Part shown: piece by piece, positions 1 to 8,201 of the stretch
Numbering within the stretch: position 1 is the first letter of the stretch
Layout: every line of letters starts with the position of its first letter
Assembly: GCA_018066285.1 (NCBI GenBank)
Contig: JAGHRS010000051.1
Span: 1-64,000 of the forward strand
Direction of reading: 5' to 3'
Length of the DNA: 64,000 nucleotides
From: Candidatus Treponema caballi
Lineage (GTDB): Bacteria > Spirochaetota > Spirochaetia > Treponematales > Treponemataceae
The notes under the pieces: generated by a model
Seen by the model: only the letters and a program-made list of their open reading frames with translations
The model's database searches: none
What the model was told of the DNA's origin: nothing
Translations under genes and position numbers: made by a program

Positions 1-224
1 TTGCCTGTCTCTGTCCAAGTCTGCGATTTACATTCGACAAGAATAGAATTATTTCCAAAATCAAATGCATGTTCTTTTTTTGCATTTATTCCAATTTCAA
101 CTTTTGTTTGAGTCTCTACAGAAATTCCATTATTTTCTAAAAAAAATAAAATTTTATTTTCAAAATCTTTGCCTGCTTGGGTATTCGAACTTACTCCTTT
201 TCTTTGATAAGGTCTGTTTTCCAT
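1..224 (-). CDS. PD-(D/E)XK nuclease-like protein, 3' part beyond window
   Basis: This reading frame starts at ATG 224 and runs off the left edge after 74 codons without a stop. AAGGAAAAGAA lies just before the ATG and serves as a modest ribosome site. The N-terminus contains AGKDFENKILFFLENNG, then a hydrophobic strand with VECKSQTW; together with the upstream FDFGNN this gives the D...ExK spacing of PD-(D/E)XK nuclease folds. The gene lies 39 bp beyond an attC site and in the same orientation as the preceding cassette gene, so it is most likely the next integron cassette. Base composition is AT-rich like its neighbour and unlike the chromosome to the right. The substrate is unknown; restriction or repair nucleases and VRR-NUC-like proteins are alternatives. 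Only the N-terminal third or so is visible. Confidence 0.6.
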   Translation of the reverse strand, partial: MENRPYQRKGVSSNTQAGKDFENKILFFLENNGISVETQTKVEIGINAKKEHAFDFGNNSILVECKSQTWTETG

Positions 225-263
225 TTCTTTTCCTTCTTAATCAAGCGCACTAGTGCGGGCGTC

Positions 264-325
264 CATATAACATTGTTTTAAATCGTGGCGCGTAGCGACA
301 TCGGCTTTGAACACTGTGTTATGTG
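264..325 (-). other. integron attC recombination site (about 62 bp)
   Basis: Read on the minus strand, this stretch begins CACATAACA and ends TGTTATATG, which pair as imperfect inverted 7-bp cores (AAC on one side, GTT on the other). Inside are GTTCAA, GCCGA, a short CGC/GCG hairpin with a 3-nt loop, and TTAAAACAA. The order and spacing of these blocks closely follow the well-known 60-bp aadA1-type attC. It sits 5 bp after the stop of the 265-aa gene, the usual place of attC in a linear cassette. Cassette orientation is therefore minus. The next cassette begins with a perfect 12-bp palindrome CGCACTAGTGCG at 246-257. Confidence 0.85.
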
Positions 326-330
326 TTATT

Positions 331-1128
331 TCAGCTCCAACAAATTGGATTTCCTGTTTTATCTGATGCATCTAACAACCTTAGAAAGGTTTGATATATA
401 CCTTCGAACTCTATTCTATTATGTAATACTTCTGATTCAAAATACATTCGTTGCCTGTTTCCTTTTTCAAATAACTTTAAGTTAAATATGAAGGAAGTTT
501 CGACTTTCTGAGCTTTATCAGAAAAAATGATTCTTCGATTAATTATTCGATCTATAGTGAATTTTGAAGATTGAAAAATAATTTGCCCGTTTTTTTCTAT
601 TCTGAAAATATCATTTTTTACATACATTTTTGTATCATCTTTTTCGCATAATAATGTATCTATATTTTCACATGCACAAGACCAACTAACGGACCATGAA
701 TTGGCACAAGAATTTTTAAAATAAAAAACAGTGAAAGATTTTTCGATAAATGCTTCTAAATCTTTTCGAAAACTTTCATTTAATTCTACGGGCATAAACC
801 CGCCATTACATTCAGGTAATTGAGTAGCTAAAGTTGGAAATTCTTTTTCTCCACCGCAACATTCTATGGCAAACCTTAAAGCACCCATCCCTGATATATT
901 TGCAATTCTTTCAGATACAATTTCCATGTCTTCATGTTCACATGCTGACTCTTGCCAATCATAAAAATCCTGTTCAATTTTGTCAGCTAATTCGGTGTTT
1001 TTCTTTATTTCATCTGGTAGTTCCAGTTCAAGATATTCAGTGTATTCTTTTACATATTGTATATATTTAAAAGGTTTAGCTTTACCTTCCTTAAAACAAT
1101 TGCATCTAACGTAAGCATCATATCCCAT
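331..1128 (-). CDS. hypothetical integron-cassette protein (265 aa)
   Basis: A complete 265-aa reading frame starts at ATG 1128 with GGAG 6 nt upstream. I do not recognise the family. It is soluble-looking, with no signal peptide and no membrane segment. It is rich in charged residues, with several cysteines (RCNCFKEG near the start, IECCGGEKEF near residue 90, SWSCACEN near 155). The gene ends 5 bp before the attC and is preceded at 1164-1179 by a half-site resembling the outer end of that attC, so it looks like one complete gene cassette of about 900 bp. Base composition is much more AT-rich than the genes to the right, which supports acquisition from elsewhere. Cassette proteins of this kind are often of unknown function or belong to toxin-antitoxin or defence functions, but nothing here shows that directly. 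Confidence 0.75.
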   Translation of the reverse strand: MGYDAYVRCNCFKEGKAKPFKYIQYVKEYTEYLELELPDEIKKNTELADKIEQDFYDWQESACEHEDMEIVSERIANISGMGALRFAIECCGGEKEFPTLATQLPECNGGFMPVELNESFRKDLEAFIEKSFTVFYFKNSCANSWSVSWSCACENIDTLLCEKDDTKMYVKNDIFRIEKNGQIIFQSSKFTIDRIINRRIIFSDKAQKVETSFIFNLKLFEKGNRQRMYFESEVLHNRIEFEGIYQTFLRLLDASDKTGNPICWS

Positions 1129-1163
1129 TCTATTCTCCAGTTAATATCACGCAATGACGTATG

Positions 1164-1179
1164 CACATAGCACTGTTTT
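1164..1179 (-). other. attC/attI-like half-site at cassette boundary
   Basis: The 16 bases here match the outer arm of the attC at 264-279 at 13 of 16 positions; the three differences are all transitions. It marks the expected upstream boundary of the cassette carrying the 265-aa gene. No matching second arm could be found in 1180-1290, so it may be an attI-type insertion point, a decayed attC, or a secondary site. The rest of 1129-1293 is AT-rich and holds no other feature that I can support. No integrase gene lies in the window. Confidence 0.45.
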
Positions 1180-1293
1180 CTCAGTATCCGTAATAATACA
1201 TTTATCCATCATATCTGTCCGGATAAAATGATGCACACACAGCATCAATAATAACATAGCATTGATTACTTGTAAAAGAAACGTTCCCGCCTC

Positions 1294-1575
1294 TTATCCG
1301 TGCTTACGGACGCGGGCGAGCATCATGATGAAGGCGAGGATGTAGAAGAAGGTGGGGATGACGGCGAAGAAGAGTTCTACGAGCGGGATGCCGTATACTT
1401 CGATGCCTTTTGACGGGAAAATGCCGAAACTGTCCATCATTTCATAGACGATGCCTGCGTAACTGGTGACGGTGCCGGCGACAAGGCTCATCCAGGCAAT
1501 ATCGCGCGTCTTTGACCAGAGCAGAATTGCGAGGAACGCAGCAACGCCGCCCAAAACGAGTTTCACTATGAACAT
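1294..1575 (-). CDS. small integral membrane protein (hypothetical)
   Basis: This encodes about 93 aa with three predicted membrane helices: residues about 1-17 (FIVKLVLGGVAAFLAILLW), 25-45, and 65-87 (VELFFAVIPTFFYILAFIM). An upstream in-frame ATG at 1596 exists, but AGGTGA at 1583-1588 lies 7 nt before ATG 1575 and overlaps the stop codon of the preceding gene. ATG 1575 is therefore the better start, and translation is probably coupled. It is the last gene of the gatCAB run and has chromosomal, not cassette, composition. Family and function were not recognised. Confidence 0.7.
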   Translation of the reverse strand: MFIVKLVLGGVAAFLAILLWSKTRDIAWMSLVAGTVTSYAGIVYEMMDSFGIFPSKGIEVYGIPLVELFFAVIPTFFYILAFIMMLARVRKHG

Positions 1576-1582
1576 AATGATT

Positions 1583-2551
1583 TCACCTGACGGCATCGGT
1601 TCCCTCCGTAACTGCGGTGTACGCGGCGGCTATTTTCTTCAGGTCGCCGTCATTTGCCTTGTATGGCACGACTGACGGCTGGTCGTAATCAGGGGATATG
1701 ACCACGCCTCTTTCAAGACATGCGAGCACGAACGCAGGATATGCTTCGCGCGTAACTTTCGGATAGAGATAGCACGCTTTTCTCTCAAACACGGGTGAAA
1801 GCTGGCGTGTGAATGAAGCGAACTCTGCTTCGGTGCGCTCGCCAAGAGCAAGCTTTAAGTCAGCGAACGCGCGTGCAAAAGCTGCAAGCAATGCTGATGG
1901 CATGACGTCGCTATCAGGAAGCGCGGCGCGCGCTGCCTTCTCAGCGGCTGATGCCTTGTCTGCGCACTCAGCTTCTGAAAGCGAATCACCCGCGAAAAGC
2001 GACGCGCGGAAAGCGTACACGTCTGGTGCGCCCGCGTACGGGAACGGGGCGACGAGGCGCACGACATCCGGCTGGGACGCGAACGCGCCTGTTTCCGGAT
2101 GCACGACTGTCACGCTGTCATAGCCGGTGACCTTCGGCTGAGTGGTTGCTGTTATATCAAGGAACGGCAGTACGGTTACTGCTTTTGAAAGCTGCACCGG
2201 TGCGCCTTTTGCTGCGAAAGAGAATGCGCTTTTCAAGTCGATCAGACGGGCGCGTTCCCGGCTGTAAAAGCGGATGATGCTGTATTCAGCGGGCAGCAGC
2301 TTCTTCACTGCGGTGACGGCGCGGCTTGTCATGCCGGCATCGTATGAGCCTGTGGCGCCGCGTTCAAGCGTGTCCTTGAATGCTGTGCGGGCTTTTCCGC
2401 CGTCCCAGCCAAGCAGGGCACGGCCGCCATCGAGGAAGCAGTCTGTAAGGCGCACGCCTTTTTCAGTGTAAAGATAGCAGCCACGGGCGCGGCGCACAAA
2501 GCCATACAGCTTTGCAAGTTCGCCGCTGAGCCAGGCTTCGCCCTGATTCAT
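1583..2551 (-). CDS. divergent class III aminotransferase-like protein
   Basis: About 322 aa. The first 70 residues (RARGCYLYTEKGVRLTDC, then GGRALLGWDGGKA) resemble the N-terminal strand region of class III PLP aminotransferases such as glutamate-1-semialdehyde aminotransferase. The protein is shorter than that family, and I see no clear PLP-binding lysine motif, so it may be a degenerate, non-catalytic or very divergent relative. The start is either ATG 2551, 2 nt after the gatB stop, or TTG 2557, overlapping that stop; a GGAG lies 11 or 5 nt upstream respectively. It is tightly attached to gatB, so it is probably co-transcribed with the amidotransferase, but no functional link to tRNA amidation is evident. 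The interior is rich in alanine codons. Confidence 0.55.
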   Translation of the reverse strand: MNQGEAWLSGELAKLYGFVRRARGCYLYTEKGVRLTDCFLDGGRALLGWDGGKARTAFKDTLERGATGSYDAGMTSRAVTAVKKLLPAEYSIIRFYSRERARLIDLKSAFSFAAKGAPVQLSKAVTVLPFLDITATTQPKVTGYDSVTVVHPETGAFASQPDVVRLVAPFPYAGAPDVYAFRASLFAGDSLSEAECADKASAAEKAARAALPDSDVMPSALLAAFARAFADLKLALGERTEAEFASFTRQLSPVFERKACYLYPKVTREAYPAFVLACLERGVVISPDYDQPSVVPYKANDGDLKKIAAAYTAVTEGTDAVR

Positions 2552-2553
2552 GC

Positions 2554-4086
2554 TCAAAGCTTCTCCAGTTCTGCCTTAAGGAGCTCAGTTGCAGCCTTAG
2601 GATTAGCCTTACCGCCACTGAGTTTCATGACCTGACCCATAAGCCAGCCGACAACGTTTGTCTTGCCGCTCTTGTAGTCAGCTACAGCCTTAGGATTACC
2701 CTCAATTACCTGCTTTACGAAGCCTGCAATTGCGCCTGTATCAGTTACGACAACCATTCCCTTTTCCTTGATGATGTCATCAGGATACTTGGCTGTCTCC
2801 ATCATCTCGGCAAATACTTCCTTAACCTGCTTACTGGTGATCTTTCCTTCAGAAGCAGCATTTGAAAGCTGGGCGATGTGCTCAGGCGTAATCTTAAGGT
2901 CAGCAACCGTTTCTTCTTTTTCATTCAGGACGGCGAGCAGCTCAGCCAGAATAAGGTTTGCCGTCTTCTTCACATCCTTTGACTTTGCAGCAGCTGCCTC
3001 GAACCATTCGGCAAGAGCACGGCTTGATGTGATTGTCTCGACGTCGAAGTCTGAAAGCCCAAAGTCCTTCTTAAGGCGCTGTCTCTTCTGCTCAGGAAGC
3101 TCAGTAACCTTTGAAGCTTCGCGGGTAATGAACTCTTCAGAAAGCACGAACGGCTTGATATCAGGCTCAACAACGAAGCGGTAGTCAACGAAAGAGTTCT
3201 TTGTACGCTGAATGACTGTCTTTCCTTCAACCTCGTTCCATCCCATGGTGTTCTTGAATCCAGGGTCGAACGGCTGGCGGTCGTTCTGGAACTCTTCAAG
3301 CTGGCGCTTTGCTTCGTACCAGCATGCTTCCTTGATTGAGCGGAATGAGTTCAGGTTCTTGATTTCAGAAATTGGTGTGTGGTATTCCTTGCCGTCTTCC
3401 CAGACTGTCAGGTTGATGTTTGCGTCACAGCGCATGTTACCTTCTTCAAGGTTACCGTTTGTAACGCCGACATACCGCAGGATTTCCTGGGCTGTCTCCA
3501 TGAACAGGGCCGCTTCTTCAGGGCTGTTCATATCAGGCTTGGTGACGATTTCGATAAGCGGAGTTCCGCAGCGGTTGTAGTCGATGTAACTGTACTTGCC
3601 CTCAAGGTGCAGTGACTTACCAACGTCTTCCTCAAGGTGGATTCTCTCTACGCGTACTCTCTTGTACTGGCCGTCAACATCATTGTCGCCGCCGGCAAAG
3701 TTCTTGTCACAGTACATCTCGCCGCCCTTCTGGCTTGCTTCAGGAAGCTTTGCGTATGGCAGGTCGACGTGACCGTCCTTGCAGAGCGGAATATCGTACT
3801 GGGTAATCTGATAGCCTTTTGCAAGGTCAGGATAGAAGTAGTGCTTGCGGTCGAACTTGGCGAACCGTGAGATTGCGCAGTTAAGGGCAGTACCGGCGAC
3901 AACGCCCATTTCAACATAGCCCTTGCTGATGCGCGGCATAGCTCCCGGAAGACCGAGACAGACAGGGCAGACGCGTGTGTCAGGCATGCCGCCGTAGCGG
4001 TTTTCACAGGCACAGAAGGCCTTTGTCTTTGTAGTCAGCTGGCAGTGGATTTCGCATCCTATAACAATTCTGTATTTTTCAATCAT
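2554..4086 (-). CDS. gatB: Asp/Glu-tRNA amidotransferase subunit B
   Basis: 510 aa, the usual GatB length. GatB binds misacylated Glu-tRNAGln or Asp-tRNAAsn, activates the side-chain carboxylate with ATP and receives ammonia from GatA. The start IGCEIHCQLTTKTKAFC is the classic GatB opening; CxC at 25-27 and CPVC at 40-43 form the zinc site. HYFYPDLAKGYQITQ follows near residue 85. The C-terminal third (from about 330) is the helical tail and YqeY-like tRNA-binding domain, ending NVVGWLMGQVMKLSGGKANP. GGAGG at 4095-4099 lies 8 nt before ATG, inside the end of gatA. The order gatC-gatA-gatB is the common bacterial operon. Its presence implies that Gln-tRNA or Asn-tRNA, or both, is made by the indirect route. 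Confidence 0.97.
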   Translation of the reverse strand: MIEKYRIVIGCEIHCQLTTKTKAFCACENRYGGMPDTRVCPVCLGLPGAMPRISKGYVEMGVVAGTALNCAISRFAKFDRKHYFYPDLAKGYQITQYDIPLCKDGHVDLPYAKLPEASQKGGEMYCDKNFAGGDNDVDGQYKRVRVERIHLEEDVGKSLHLEGKYSYIDYNRCGTPLIEIVTKPDMNSPEEAALFMETAQEILRYVGVTNGNLEEGNMRCDANINLTVWEDGKEYHTPISEIKNLNSFRSIKEACWYEAKRQLEEFQNDRQPFDPGFKNTMGWNEVEGKTVIQRTKNSFVDYRFVVEPDIKPFVLSEEFITREASKVTELPEQKRQRLKKDFGLSDFDVETITSSRALAEWFEAAAAKSKDVKKTANLILAELLAVLNEKEETVADLKITPEHIAQLSNAASEGKITSKQVKEVFAEMMETAKYPDDIIKEKGMVVVTDTGAIAGFVKQVIEGNPKAVADYKSGKTNVVGWLMGQVMKLSGGKANPKAATELLKAELEKL

Positions 4087-4089
4087 CTT

Positions 4090-5622
4090 TTAGTCCTCCA
4101 TTCCTGTTGCAATGCCAGGATGGTCTTCTTCCCAGGCCTGAGCCACGGAAAGAATCTTTGCCTCGCCGAACATCGGGCCGGCAAACTGAACACCGACCGG
4201 CATCTTTGTGCCATCTTCATCCGGGCTCTTGAAGCCTGCAGGAACGCTGATGGAGCAGATGCGTGCAAGGTTGACGAACGTGAGGAACATATCAGACAGA
4301 TACATTTCCATAGGATCATCGACTTTCTGGCCGAGCTTGAAGGCAGCAGTAGGACAGACCGGGCAGATAATCAGATCGTATGTTTCGTACAGCTTCTGGA
4401 TGTCGCGCTGCATGCGGGCGCGGACACTCATTGCCTTTTTATAGCAGGTGCCTGAGAACTGCTCAGACAGAACGTAGTTACCGATTATGATACGTCTCTT
4501 TACTTCAGGACCGAAGCCTTCGCTTCTTGTCTTGATGTACAGCTCGTCGTAGCCCTCGCCCGGGTCCTGGCGGTTTCCGTAACGGATGCCGTCGAAGCGG
4601 GAAAGGTTACTTGCAACTTCGCTGAATGCAATGACGTAATAGCAGGCAAGAGATGCATCAAGGACAGGAACGTCAACGACATCGACCGTTGCGCCCTTCT
4701 TGATGAACCACTGCTTAGTCTCTTCAAAGATTTTTCCGACTTCAGGGTCCAGTCCCTTTGTCTCAAGGAACTGGCGCGGAATGGCGACCTTCATTGAAGC
4801 AAAACCTTCATCTGTCATGGCAGCAAGTTCGCCGCCAACAGTCTCCGCGCGGAGGGCAGCGGCGTCTGGCAGGTCGGCAGAAGTGTCATCGTAGAAGTCT
4901 TCGCCTGCCATGATTGAAAGCGGCAGTGCAATGTCGGCAGGTGTCTTTCCGAAGATGCCGACCTGGTCAAGAGAGCTTCCGTAAGCGACAACGCCCCAGC
5001 GGCTCAAAACGCCGTATGTCGGCTTAAGTCCGTAGATACCGCAGTAGCTTGCCGGCAGGCGGACAGAGCCACCGGTTTCAGTACCAAGACTGAACAGCGC
5101 CTGGTTTGCGGCGACGACAGCTGCAGGGCCACCGGAAGAACCGCCAGAAACGTACTTTCTGTTGAGCGGGTTGCGTGTAGGACCGTAGCTTGAGTACTCA
5201 GTTGAGGAGCCCATTGCGAACTCATCCTGGTTGCAGCGGCCTACCGGGATTGCACCGGCTGCGGTAAGGCGTGCGATTACGGTTGCGTTATATGGTGCTA
5301 CATAGCCGTCAAGAATGTGGCTTGAGCAGGTAAGTTTCTTTCCCTTTACGGAGATGTTGTCCTTTACGGCAAACGGAATACCGATAAGCGGCTTTTCCTC
5401 AAACAGCTTGTCGAGGGCGGTTTCGCCTGCAGCGCGTGCTTCTGCAATTTCAGCATCTGCTTTTGCGGCGGCGTCGGCAACATCAGCGTAAATTTCGAGG
5501 AAGGCGTTCATCGGAAGTGCTGACTTCTGGTCTGCCTCGAACTCGTCTATGGTCTTCTTAACAAGCGCTGCGCTTGTGAGTGAGCCTTCGAAAAGGCCTT
5601 CGCGTGCTTCTGAAACGGTCAT
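4090..5622 (-). CDS. gatA: Asp/Glu-tRNA amidotransferase subunit A (glutamine amidase)
   Basis: 510 aa, amidase-signature family. It releases ammonia from glutamine and channels it to GatB. The Ser-cisSer-Lys triad is intact: K87 in PFAVKDNI, S162 in SGGSSGGPAA, and S186 in GTETGGSVRLP; the 24-residue gap between the two serines matches well-studied GatA proteins. The start codon overlaps the gatC stop by one base (TAATG), which indicates translational coupling. It is slightly longer than many GatA proteins (about 485 aa), with the extra length spread through loops. No oddities affect the active site. Confidence 0.96.
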   Translation of the reverse strand: MTVSEAREGLFEGSLTSAALVKKTIDEFEADQKSALPMNAFLEIYADVADAAAKADAEIAEARAAGETALDKLFEEKPLIGIPFAVKDNISVKGKKLTCSSHILDGYVAPYNATVIARLTAAGAIPVGRCNQDEFAMGSSTEYSSYGPTRNPLNRKYVSGGSSGGPAAVVAANQALFSLGTETGGSVRLPASYCGIYGLKPTYGVLSRWGVVAYGSSLDQVGIFGKTPADIALPLSIMAGEDFYDDTSADLPDAAALRAETVGGELAAMTDEGFASMKVAIPRQFLETKGLDPEVGKIFEETKQWFIKKGATVDVVDVPVLDASLACYYVIAFSEVASNLSRFDGIRYGNRQDPGEGYDELYIKTRSEGFGPEVKRRIIIGNYVLSEQFSGTCYKKAMSVRARMQRDIQKLYETYDLIICPVCPTAAFKLGQKVDDPMEMYLSDMFLTFVNLARICSISVPAGFKSPDEDGTKMPVGVQFAGPMFGEAKILSVAQAWEEDHPGIATGMED

Positions 5623-5930
5623 TATGCACCCTCCCCAAGAACCTTAGGTACACGGAAGTAGCCGTCCATGAACTCAGGCGTCATCTTGCGCACATCAGGA
5701 ATCTCAAGTCCCTGAACGACTGAATCGTCGCGCAGGACTTCTGCTTTTGTTGAAGGATATGCATCGTATGGATTTTCACTGTCATCGTACTGTGACAGGA
5801 TGTCAAAGTATTCTGCAATCTGGTTTACCTGAGCCTTGAGCACTTCCATGTTGGTGCTTTCAGGAGAAAGCCTTGAAAGCTGCAAAAGAGCGTCAAGCGT
5901 CTTTTCATCAATAATCTTTTTGTCGGCCAT
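5622..5930 (-). CDS. gatC: Asp/Glu-tRNA amidotransferase subunit C
   Basis: About 102 aa from ATG 5930 (MADKKIIDEKTLDALLQLSRL), the normal GatC length. GatC is the small belt-like chaperone that wraps GatA and stabilises the GatA-GatB interface. A longer frame back to 5993 exists, but AGAGG lies 5 nt before ATG 5930 and family length favours this start. FRVPKVLGEG near the end is the conserved GatC C-terminal motif. It is the first gene of the operon, behind the promoter at 5994-6022. Confidence 0.92.
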   Translation of the reverse strand: MADKKIIDEKTLDALLQLSRLSPESTNMEVLKAQVNQIAEYFDILSQYDDSENPYDAYPSTKAEVLRDDSVVQGLEIPDVRKMTPEFMDGYFRVPKVLGEGA

Positions 5931-5993
5931 GATAACCTCTGTGGGATTCTGAGCCATCATCAAACGAAGACAATGAGCCCAATATACACACAC

Positions 5994-6022
5994 ATTTTAG
6001 CCGAAAAGAGGGAAAATGTCGA
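5994..6022 (-). promoter_or_regulatory. promoter of gatCAB operon
   Basis: On the minus strand TCGACA (6022-6017) and TAAAAT (5999-5994) are separated by exactly 17 bp, a good sigma70-type match. Transcription would start near 5987, giving a leader of about 57 nt before gatC that contains the AGAGG ribosome site. Confidence 0.65.
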
Positions 6023-6047
6023 CTGCAAGGAGCAAAGCGGAAAAAGC

Positions 6048-8201
6048 TTATCTGAAGAACAGATCTGATGTATCAAGTTCTACGCTTTCGAGCGGTTCAA
6101 GTTTGACACTGAATGTTGATGAAGCTGCCAGACTTCTTGTTCCGTCAGCCATTTTTCCGGTTACCGTCCACTCAAACTCACCCTCATCAAGATCTGAAAG
6201 CGACCGCATTGTATATGAAGTACTGCTGACATTTTTATCGAGGACTGTCCTTGAAATAAGTCCGCCTTTCTGCTTGACGACAAGTTCATAGGAAACAGCA
6301 TCTGTAATTGGCGTCCAGGAGAACGTCAGGCTGCGGTTTGTATCAAAGAATGCATCATCAAGGACTTTGCCACTGAACGGGTCGCGCAATGTCGTACTGG
6401 AAGAAGCAAATGCCTGGCGGGCAGCCTCAATGCGGGCAGCTTCTTCACGGGCAATACGCTCAGCTTCCTCACGAGCCGCCTTCTCAGCTGCAATACGCTG
6501 CTCTTCTGCTTCCTTTTCAGCAGCAATACGAGCCTCTTCAGCAGCTTTTTCTGCGGCTGCCTGACGCTCGGCTTCAAGGCGGGCCTCTTCTGCACGCTGC
6601 GCTTCAAGACGGGCGGCTTCTTCACGGGCACGGCGCTCGGCTTCTTCCTGAGCAGCCCGCTCTGCAGCTGCCTTTTCTTCTGCAGCACGGGCGGCGGCAA
6701 GACGGCGTTCTTCAGCAGCACGGGCAGCGGCGGCGCGTTCAGCCTCAAGACGCTCCTGTTCAGCTTTTTCTGCAGCGGCACGTTCCGCCTCCGCCTTCTC
6801 GGCAGCCAGACGCTCAGCTTCAATTCTTTCTGCTTCTGCTGCAGCCTGACGCTCGGCTTCAAGGCGGGCCTCTTCTGCACGCTGGGCATCAAGACGGGCA
6901 GCCTCTTCACGGGCACGACGTTCTTCTTCCTCTTTTCTGACAGCTTCTGCTTTTATGGCTTCTTCCTGAGGATCAGGCTCATCCTTTACAGGAACAGATT
7001 CCTCTTCGGTAAGAATACGATTAAGCATATCCTCAACAGATTCTTTCGGAGGTTCCTGAAGCAGGACAGCTCCAAGTGCAAATATGGAATCAGGCTCATC
7101 TGCAAAGCAGGCACGCCAGAAAAGCGTTCCTACTTCAGCATAGTCCTCAAGTGAGATATACGCCTGTGTTTCATAAGAAAGGTACGTTCTGGAGAACAGA
7201 ATTTCAGAGAAAGATGCGTCCCGTGCGAACTCAAACATCAAATCAGCGTTTGATTCCCACTGAGCCCTGATAAGCGGCATGACACCTTCTTCAAGACGGA
7301 TGGATGTACTGCTTAACGGCAGATAGAGCGTTGCGCTTCTCGAAGCAAGCGCAGTCCGTCCGGCAGTCGTATTCTCATCCTCAGATTCTTCAGAAGGCTC
7401 AGACTCTGCAGTCTTTACGACGCTAACCTCACCCGCCTGAATAACCTGCGGTTCTTCAGGAACAGACTCTTCTTCCTGCTCAGCTGGTTCAGTGACGACT
7501 GTTACCGCAGAAATTGCCTGTCGTGCAGTTGCTCCAAGGTCACTGATGGAATTCTGGACAACCTGAGCCACAGAGGCTGCGGTAGCCTTTTCTTTATATC
7601 CATCATCCTGCCTTGCCTCACGAACTGCGGCAGAACCTTTCGTAACCGTAATGGCGACTGCTTCCGCTTTCTCTGCAGAACCGGATGGAGCCGCGGAGAA
7701 AACAGGAGCTGCAATGGAAGCTGCAGCACCAGAATCGAGTTCGACAACCTTTGAGCCTGTCTTAATGAGGAGCGGAGCTGCTTCCGCTTCAGAGCCCTCA
7801 AGACCTGCAACTGCAGCAGTAATAGCACCACTTACGAAATCAACAGCGGCTCTGTCTTTCTGCTTGTATATCTGGATAAGCGTATTCTCATGGACTTCAA
7901 TCTGTGTTCCATCCTTAAAGACGGTAACAGCTTCCGACAATTCTGACGTACGGATACGGTCACCATCATACACAGGAGCTGATTCCTGAACGCGTTCCCA
8001 GAGGTTTCTGTCAACAAAACGCCGCTGGACTGTATTCTGCTTGAAATAGACGACAGCAACAGGTTCTTCGTCCTGTTTGGAAAGCGATACGTTCATATCC
8101 GTCCAGAACAGATACAGGGCAACAGCAATGCCGATGAGACAAACGAGTGTAATCAGGACATCTCCTGCGTTAATTAATCTTGTACTTCTTCTCTTCTTCA
8201 T
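6048..8201 (-). CDS. FecR-domain membrane protein with long EAR-rich coiled coil
   Basis: 717 aa. Residues about 11-31 form a membrane anchor after a basic KKRRS start. Residues about 60-180 carry a FecR-type region ([23 protein letters not shown], then LIQIYK...[10 protein letters not shown]). About 412-600 is an extremely biased helix of E, A, R and Q, like TolA or other periplasm-spanning coils. The last 110 residues form a beta-sandwich ([16 protein letters not shown]) like a fibronectin/Ig fold. Expected location is periplasmic, anchored in the inner membrane. The start overlaps the adenylate cyclase stop by 32 nt, so the two are probably coupled, and cyclase-FecR pairing suggests a joint envelope-sensing role (inference). 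The coil contains a 95-residue internal duplication (see findings). Confidence 0.8.
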   Translation of the reverse strand: MKKRRSTRLINAGDVLITLVCLIGIAVALYLFWTDMNVSLSKQDEEPVAVVYFKQNTVQRRFVDRNLWERVQESAPVYDGDRIRTSELSEAVTVFKDGTQIEVHENTLIQIYKQKDRAAVDFVSGAITAAVAGLEGSEAEAAPLLIKTGSKVVELDSGAAASIAAPVFSAAPSGSAEKAEAVAITVTKGSAAVREARQDDGYKEKATAASVAQVVQNSISDLGATARQAISAVTVVTEPAEQEEESVPEEPQVIQAGEVSVVKTAESEPSEESEDENTTAGRTALASRSATLYLPLSSTSIRLEEGVMPLIRAQWESNADLMFEFARDASFSEILFSRTYLSYETQAYISLEDYAEVGTLFWRACFADEPDSIFALGAVLLQEPPKESVEDMLNRILTEEESVPVKDEPDPQEEAIKAEAVRKEEEERRAREEAARLDAQRAEEARLEAERQAAAEAERIEAERLAAEKAEAERAAAEKAEQERLEAERAAAARAAEERRLAAARAAEEKAAAERAAQEEAERRAREEAARLEAQRAEEARLEAERQAAAEKAAEEARIAAEKEAEEQRIAAEKAAREEAERIAREEAARIEAARQAFASSSTTLRDPFSGKVLDDAFFDTNRSLTFSWTPITDAVSYELVVKQKGGLISRTVLDKNVSSTSYTMRSLSDLDEGEFEWTVTGKMADGTRSLAASSTFSVKLEPLESVELDTSDLFFR

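Noticed and set aside
6367-6940. Long plus-strand frames opposite the FecR coiled coil
   Set aside because: They are the antisense reading of the EAR-rich repeat and carry no start signals or domain.
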